DNA of 64,000 nt from Methanocorpusculum sp. UBA424 (GTDB taxonomy: Archaea; Halobacteriota; Methanomicrobia; Methanomicrobiales; Methanocorpusculaceae). Position numbers and translations under genes: made by a program. The notes under the pieces are model-generated. The model was not told the origin of the DNA and ran no database searches. It saw only the letters and a list, made by a program, of their open reading frames with translations. The stretch is taken from positions 1-64,000 of the forward strand of contig DAHC01000015.1 in assembly GCA_002498375.1 (NCBI GenBank), in the 5' to 3' direction. The first letter of the stretch is position 1. Each line of letters starts with the position of its first letter. Below are positions 59,556-64,000 of the stretch, piece after piece.

Positions 59556-61526
59556 ATGGAGGAAACTAAAACATTCGCGGAGTTCGCTATCTCTGAAGAA
59601 CTACTTCAGGCGATAGGCGACATGGGATTTGAGGAGCCGACACCTATCCAGGCAATGGCAATACCACAGATTCTTGATGGGAAAGATGTAACGGGGCAGG
59701 CTCAGACGGGAACGGGAAAAACGGCAGCGTTTGGGATTCCAATTATTGAACGGCTTGATCCAGATAACAAAAATGTACAGGCACTTGTCCTGTCGCCAAC
59801 AAGGGAACTTGCAATACAGACCGCCGAGGAATTTTCCCGGCTGATGAAATATAAAAAAGGACTGAATGTAGTCCCAATCTACGGCGGACAGCCGATTGAA
59901 CGTCAGCTTCGTGCACTTAAAGGCACGGTGCAGGTCGTCATCGGAACCCCAGGTCGTGTCATTGATCATATTAAACGCGGGACCCTTCACCTCGACTCTG
60001 TCAGCATGTTCATTCTTGATGAGGCTGATCAGATGCTCGACATGGGATTCCGTGATGATATCGAGGATATTTTCCGCGATACACCCAAAGACCGGCAGAC
60101 AATTCTGTTTTCGGCAACTATGCCGCAGCCGATTCTGGACATTACCCGCAGGTTCCAGCATGATCCTCAGTTCCTGAAGATCACCCGCAAGGAACTTACG
60201 GTCCCCCAGATCGAACAGACGTATATCGAGGTCAGAGAACGCGACAAACTCGAAGCACTCTGTCGTACTCTTGATATGAACAACCCCGAACTTGCACTCG
60301 TGTTCTGTAACACGAAGAGAACGGTGGATGATCTCATGAGCCGGATGCAGGCGCGCGGATACTTTGTGGAAGCTCTCCATGGAGATATGAAGCAGCAGCA
60401 GCGGGACCGTGTCATGGCACGCTTCCGGTCTGGTTCCATTGATGTTCTGATCGCAACGGATGTTGCAGCCCGCGGTATTGATGTCGATGATGTGGATATC
60501 GTTTTCAATTACGATGTCCCCCAGGATGTCGAGTATTATGTCCACCGGATCGGCAGAACTGCCCGTGCCGGCAGGACCGGGAAATCCGTGACGTTTGTTG
60601 CACCGCGTGAGATTTACAAACTTCGGGATATCCAGCGGTATGCCAAGATCCAGATCGCCAAGACCCCTCTGCCGACGCTGGATGATGTTGCCGAGATGAA
60701 GCAGCAGATTTTCCTTGACAAAGTCCGGGACATCATGGCTGCAGGAAATCTTGAGCTTTATCTGCCCCTTGTCGAGCAGCTTCTTGAAACAGAGACCGAG
60801 GCCGACTCCGAGTCTGCCGCCGAAGTGACGAGTATTCAGGTTGCTGCAGCTCTTCTCAAGATGCATCTTGACAGCGGTAAAAACGCCGCTCAGAGTGAAG
60901 AGATTAAGCCCCTCCAGCCCTCCCCCTCGATTTCGGAGACGTTCACGCCCGGGACCGTTGAGAACAGCGGTGCCGAGCCTGGCATGGTCAGATTCCGGAT
61001 TTCTCTTGGTAAGAACCAGCAGATCCGTCCAAAGGATATCGTCGGCGCCTTTGCAGGCGAGTGCGACATTCCCGGATCTTCAATTGGAAGAATCGATCTT
61101 TACAATAACTACTCCTATGTAGATGTCCCCTTAGAGCATGCAAATCTCGTTGCTGAAGTCATGGGTTCCAAGACCATTCGCGGTCAGGAACTTGAGATTT
61201 CCATCGCAGCACCGCGTACTCCTGAAGAAGAGGAACATGAGCGGGATCGGGACAAAGGCGGAGACCGGCGCGGAGGTTCCTCCGGATACCGCAGTGGTGA
61301 TCGTAACTCCGGCAGCGGTGAACGCCGCAGTTATAACAACAACCGCGGGTCCTACGGAAGCCGCGGCGGCAGCAACTATCGAAGCGGCGATCGTGGTTCA
61401 GGCAGCGGTGAGCGCCGCAGCTATGGAAATTCCGGAAGCGGCGACCGAAGAAGTTTCAGCCGTGGAAGCGGTGATCGGAGTTCCTCCAGAAGGGATTCCA
61501 GTCATGGTTTCTACGGAAGAGACTGA
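59556..61526 (+). CDS. DEAD-box RNA helicase with DbpA-like domain and RG-rich tail
   Basis: This 656-residue helicase has all DEAD-box motifs: TPIQAMAIPQ (Q), AQTGTGKTAAF (I), PTRELAIQ, TPGRVID, LDEADQMLD (II), SATMP (III), ATDVAARGIDVDDVD and HRIGRTARAGR (VI). A DbpA-type RNA-binding domain follows at about 490-565 (MVRFRISLGKNQQIRPKDIVGAFAGEC), then a low-complexity tail of about 80 residues rich in Gly, Arg, Ser, Tyr and Asn (YRSGDR, SGSGERRSY repeats). It is of the bacterial CsdA/DeaD type and probably cold- or ribosome-related. A T-run at 61533-61539 ends the transcript. Confidence 0.93.
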   Translation: MEETKTFAEFAISEELLQAIGDMGFEEPTPIQAMAIPQILDGKDVTGQAQTGTGKTAAFGIPIIERLDPDNKNVQALVLSPTRELAIQTAEEFSRLMKYKKGLNVVPIYGGQPIERQLRALKGTVQVVIGTPGRVIDHIKRGTLHLDSVSMFILDEADQMLDMGFRDDIEDIFRDTPKDRQTILFSATMPQPILDITRRFQHDPQFLKITRKELTVPQIEQTYIEVRERDKLEALCRTLDMNNPELALVFCNTKRTVDDLMSRMQARGYFVEALHGDMKQQQRDRVMARFRSGSIDVLIATDVAARGIDVDDVDIVFNYDVPQDVEYYVHRIGRTARAGRTGKSVTFVAPREIYKLRDIQRYAKIQIAKTPLPTLDDVAEMKQQIFLDKVRDIMAAGNLELYLPLVEQLLETETEADSESAAEVTSIQVAAALLKMHLDSGKNAAQSEEIKPLQPSPSISETFTPGTVENSGAEPGMVRFRISLGKNQQIRPKDIVGAFAGECDIPGSSIGRIDLYNNYSYVDVPLEHANLVAEVMGSKTIRGQELEISIAAPRTPEEEEHERDRDKGGDRRGGSSGYRSGDRNSGSGERRSYNNNRGSYGSRGGSNYRSGDRGSGSGERRSYGNSGSGDRRSFSRGSGDRSSSRRDSSHGFYGRD

Positions 61527-61632
61527 TCATCTCTTTTTTTATCTCTCTTCTCTAGGGTATCAGTGAGGATACCTTCATTATTTCTAAGCACGTATATGTA
61601 CAGAGTTTTCAAGGATATTCCTGAAGAAACTA

Positions 61633-61719
61633 TCCGGTCTTCTGTGAAGCCGGAGGTCTGCGGGAAGGACAAGAATACTTGCCGGGACTCACCTCCCCTG
61701 AGTCTTGTCCAGAGTGCAG
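61633..61719 (+). ncRNA. Structured leader RNA of the L30e-nusA transcript
   Basis: Two adjacent hairpins are visible. Hairpin 1: TCCGG (61633-61637), bulged T, CTTC, loop TGT, GAAG, CCGGA (61650-61654). Hairpin 2: CTGC (61658-61661), internal loop GGGAA/AGAGT, then GGACAAG (61667-61673) with CTTGTCC (61704-61710), a 12-nt bulge and an inner stem GACTCA/TGAGT, closed by GCAG (61716-61719). TATA-like CGTATATGTA lies at 61591-61600, so transcription should begin near 61620-61627. The Shine-Dalgarno GGTGA (61734-61738) follows. The internal loop carries GA on both strands, as in kink-turns, which L30e-type proteins bind. Autoregulation is inferred. Confidence 0.55.
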
Positions 61720-61744
61720 TGAACCTCAAAAAAGGTGAAAAAAC

Positions 61745-62035
61745 ATGGATTTCAACTTATCTTTAAGAAGAGCAATGAAAACCGGCGAGGTAACCCTCGG
61801 CCAGAACTCTGTGGAGAAAATCGTTGCTGAGAACAAAGCAGAACTCGTCATCATCGCAAAGAATGCTCCGGCAAAAGTCCGTGCATTCATTGCTGCAAAC
61901 GAAAACGTCCCCCTTTATGAGTTTGACGGCAGCTCCCGTCAGCTTGGAAAAGAATGCGGTAGAGATCACATGATCAGCGTCCTTGCGATCGTCAACGCTG
62001 GCGAGTCTGATATCCTCTCCCTTAAGAGTGAATAA
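61745..62035 (+). CDS. rpl30e: Ribosomal protein L30e
   Basis: This 96-residue large-subunit protein of the L7Ae/L30e kink-turn-binding superfamily has TGEVTLGQNSVEKIVAENKAELVIIAKNAP and VPLYEFDGSSRQLGKECGR. GGTGA precedes the ATG by 6 nt. It sits 2 bp before nusA. In many archaea this pair heads the string rpl30e-nusA-rps12-rps7-EF2; here only the first two are present. Confidence 0.95.
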   Translation: MDFNLSLRRAMKTGEVTLGQNSVEKIVAENKAELVIIAKNAPAKVRAFIAANENVPLYEFDGSSRQLGKECGRDHMISVLAIVNAGESDILSLKSE

Positions 62036-62037
62036 AT

Positions 62038-62511
62038 ATGAGTGAGATAACTATTTCCGAAGACGCCATGCGTATGATTGCCCAGTTTGAGAATCTCACC
62101 GGTGCAGGCGCAAGAGACTGTGTTGTCGATGATAAATTCGGCCGGATCCTCTTCGTCATCAACCCCGGAGAGATGGGACTTGCAATCGGAAAGAAGGGTG
62201 CCAGCATCAAGAAGGCATCTGACGCTTTCGGTAAGAAGGTCGAGGTCGTTGAATACAATCCGGACAAGGTTCAGTTTATCAGAAACTGCTTCCTTCCAGT
62301 CCATGTCCAGACCGTCACCTTCGAAGAAGATGAAGAGGAAAACACCGAAGTTGCCTACATCGAGGTTGCAGATACCGATCGCGGTCTTGCAATTGGAAAA
62401 GAAGGCAGAAACATCATCAAAGCAAAGAAACTTGCTTTCCGCCAGTTTGATATCGCCAACGTCGAACTCAAACAGGAAGAGGAAGAAGAATCTGAAGAGG
62501 ATGAGTTATAA
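62038..62511 (+). CDS. nusA: NusA-like transcription termination/antitermination factor
   Basis: This 157-residue archaeal NusA consists of two KH domains: GEMGLAIGKKGASIKKASDAFGKKVEVVEYN (first) and DRGLAIGKEGRNIIKAKKLA (second), with an acidic tail (EEEEESEEDEL). It binds RNA and acts with RNA polymerase. It is cotranscribed with L30e. The expected downstream ribosomal genes are absent. Confidence 0.94.
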   Translation: MSEITISEDAMRMIAQFENLTGAGARDCVVDDKFGRILFVINPGEMGLAIGKKGASIKKASDAFGKKVEVVEYNPDKVQFIRNCFLPVHVQTVTFEEDEEENTEVAYIEVADTDRGLAIGKEGRNIIKAKKLAFRQFDIANVELKQEEEEESEEDEL

Positions 62512-62573
62512 TCTCATCTCATTTTTAGAGATATATTATTGGGCGTGTTGATTCGCCAAAAATTGAAACTGTT

Positions 62574-63203
62574 TTACTTTTCAGGATGTTTTTCCTGATA
62601 TGCTGCTTCAGGACCCATAGCGAGCAGTTCCTCAAGCGTATTTACATTCCTGAAACTTTCAAGGTCGGGGTCGATCGTTCGAAACATCTCGGGCGGGATC
62701 CGTTTTGTATTCAAGGTATTTACCATGTCCCGGAGTGACAGGGATTCATGTTCTGCAACGTAGGTTCTCAGTGCCGATACCCGATAGACTGCATGGAGCG
62801 GTTCAAGGTCGGTGTTTTCCCATTCCGGAATGATGGCATCATATGGTCCGATATTCTCAAAAAGATATTGTACAATCGGTTTGTGGATCGTGGGCATATC
62901 ACAGGCCGAGATGAACACCAGTTCGCCGAGAATTTCGTCAAGTCCAGAAGAAATCCCTCCAATAGGTCCAAGCCCGGGTTTTTTGTCCCAGGTACATCTG
63001 ACGAGTTCCGGGAGGCCGGCAAAATGCTCGGTTTGCTTTTCATTTTTTGCAACGATGACGATTTCATCAACGAGCCCTTCGAAGGTCATCACGAGCCGCG
63101 AGATAAAGGAACATCCCCTATATGAAAAAAAATACTTTTCGCGTCCGTTAACTCGCCGTGCTTCCCCGCCTGCGAGAATCATCGCAGAACGCTTTACCGA
63201 CAT
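62574..63203 (-). CDS. mobA: Molybdenum cofactor guanylyltransferase
   Basis: This 209-residue protein attaches GMP to molybdopterin. The nucleotide-binding start AMILAGGEARRVNGREKYF (LAGGxxRRxG...K), GPIGGISSGL and ISACDMPTI are typical of MobA. It supplies the guanine-dinucleotide cofactor used by enzymes such as formylmethanofuran dehydrogenase at the other end of the window. The start overlaps the end of panE by 10 nt. Confidence 0.92.
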   Translation of the reverse strand: MSVKRSAMILAGGEARRVNGREKYFFSYRGCSFISRLVMTFEGLVDEIVIVAKNEKQTEHFAGLPELVRCTWDKKPGLGPIGGISSGLDEILGELVFISACDMPTIHKPIVQYLFENIGPYDAIIPEWENTDLEPLHAVYRVSALRTYVAEHESLSLRDMVNTLNTKRIPPEMFRTIDPDLESFRNVNTLEELLAMGPEAAYQEKHPEK

Positions 63204-64000
63204 GAGAGTTCCTCTTTGAAATGTGTCAAATTGACGATCGTTTCATTCACCGGGGTAGGGATGTCGTGTTTTTTTCCAAGGGACACTATCGCCCTGTTGA
63301 TGTAATCAACCTCGGTTTTGCGCCCGGCTGCAATGTCCTGATACATCGAGGAGAAATGCGCGGCCGTTGGAGGAATTTTCGCCGTCTTCAGGAATGACAG
63401 ATATTCATCCGCAGTTGTTTGTGCCAGAACGACATTTTCTGCGCGTGAGACCTCAAAGGCTTCGTGAACAATCCGAGTGATTATGTTCCAGGCCGGCTCT
63501 TGTAAAAGATCTCCATACGGGCATTCCATGATTGCGCCAAGAGGATTCAGCGAACAGCTGTACAATGCCTTTGACCAAATAATTCCTCGGATATTGTTGG
63601 TGGCGTTCGCCCGCATGCCTGCTTTGTTGAAGAGTTCAGCAAGGAGTTCCGCTTTTCTATCAACTCCCCCCGGATATCTTCCAAAGGCCGTGGCTCCGCC
63701 GTCGACGGATACGAACACCGCATTGTCTGCTTTCCATTCAAAACCGGTTATGATCATTGCGCCAAGGACATTGTTGGTATATTCGGCAATTATCTCTTCA
63801 TTTCCGATTCCGTTTTGGAGACTCACGACCTCGGCTTCACCGAACAGATGATTATACGTTTCGCAGATTTCCCGCGTGGCGGCAGCCTTGGTGGATATTA
63901 TGATATAATCCCAGACACCTTCAGGGGGAGTTACTCCGCAGGGGAACCGGAACGTTTCCGTCCCCCAGATTCCTGTTAGAAAAAACCCATCCTTTTCAAT
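63194..64000 (-). CDS. panE: 2-dehydropantoate 2-reductase family protein, 5' end beyond the window
   Basis: The frame stays open to the window edge, so the start lies outside; 268 codons are visible. The visible part covers the C-terminal two thirds of a ketopantoate reductase: WDYIIISTKAAATREICE, VVSLQNGIGNEEIIAEY, then the catalytic-lysine region IIWSKALYSCSLNPLGAIM and the ending HFSSMYQDIAAGRKTEVDYINRAIV. The enzyme makes pantoate for coenzyme A with NADPH. The nucleotide-binding N terminus is not in view. It is followed by mobA in an overlapping operon. Confidence 0.88.
   Translation of the reverse strand: MEKDGFFLTGIWGTETFRFPCGVTPPEGVWDYIIISTKAAATREICETYNHLFGEAEVVSLQNGIGNEEIIAEYTNNVLGAMIITGFEWKADNAVFVSVDGGATAFGRYPGGVDRKAELLAELFNKAGMRANATNNIRGIIWSKALYSCSLNPLGAIMECPYGDLLQEPAWNIITRIVHEAFEVSRAENVVLAQTTADEYLSFLKTAKIPPTAAHFSSMYQDIAAGRKTEVDYINRAIVSLGKKHDIPTPVNETIVNLTHFKEELSCR

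Noticed and set aside
61563..61766. A 67-codon frame before L30e
   Set aside because: It begins upstream of the predicted promoter, runs through the leader hairpins and past the L30e start, and its composition is not protein-like.

Overview
The window is chromosomal DNA of a methanogenic archaeon, most compatible with the order Methanomicrobiales and possibly Methanocorpusculum-like (the taxon is inferred, not computed). The methanogen markers are a formylmethanofuran dehydrogenase operon (fwdDBAC), methanogenesis marker proteins 8 and 14, SepCysS for tRNA-dependent cysteine synthesis, archaeal-lipid enzymes (CarS and a tetraether-synthase-type radical SAM protein), cupin-type phosphoglucose isomerase, archaeal DnaG, FEN-1, aIF1, Sm protein, L30e and an archaeal NusA. 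Genes are dense, often joined by 4-nt ATGA overlaps, and many starts carry a GGAGG/GGTGA Shine-Dalgarno.

Layout. 1-5.1 kb: fwdD-B-A-C plus an uncharacterised helical protein, closed by a hairpin terminator. 5.1-10.4 kb: small siroheme reductase, a duplicated PadR locus (one copy broken) flanking an AT-rich zinc-ribbon/PEGA/transglutaminase protein, a DUF2812 membrane protein, a GNAT and a patatin. 10.4-14.1 kb: a 1231-residue one-chain PurL of bacterial type. 14.1-21.1 kb: an accessory stretch with small membrane and TfoX_C proteins, an SdpR/SdpI pair, a Sel1-repeat protein bracketed by inverted copies of a hairpin-rich repeat family, a cluster of GTGACGG heptamers and a primase/helicase-like protein whose Walker A motif has lost its lysine. 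Sec61-beta, too short for most gene callers, closes it.

21-35 kb: mostly housekeeping: amidohydrolase, UspA, CBS protein, thioredoxins, a class II aldolase-argF-purD operon, an HTH/DUF3796 pair with a 12-bp inverted-repeat operator, pyrE-carS divergent from a Tes-like radical SAM gene, aIF1, methanogenesis marker 14, winged-helix/LSm pair, an ACT regulator and tRNA-Leu(GAG). 35-46 kb: three more radical SAM genes (one frameshifted), methanogenesis marker 8, a 59-residue protein translationally coupled to SepCysS, TauE-like permease, flavodoxin, MFS-MarR-membrane operon and rpiA.

46-64 kb: fen, presenilin-like protease, tRNA-Gly(GCC), hemD, cupin pgi, dnaG, a pilin, hypC-hypA-hypE-pyrC, tRNA-Ser(TGA), an RNA-maturation operon (thpR-cca-larE-thiI), a DEAD-box helicase with a DbpA-like domain and RG-rich tail, L30e-nusA preceded by a strongly structured leader RNA, mobA and a panE gene running off the window end.

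The most unusual signals are: the two-hairpin leader of the L30e gene (L30e-type proteins bind kink-turn RNA), the 59-residue SepCysE-like partner of SepCysS, the mosaic hairpin repeats including a roughly 520-bp nested palindrome, the Walker-A-less primase-like protein beside GTGACGG repeats, and the PadR duplication with paired palindromic operators.
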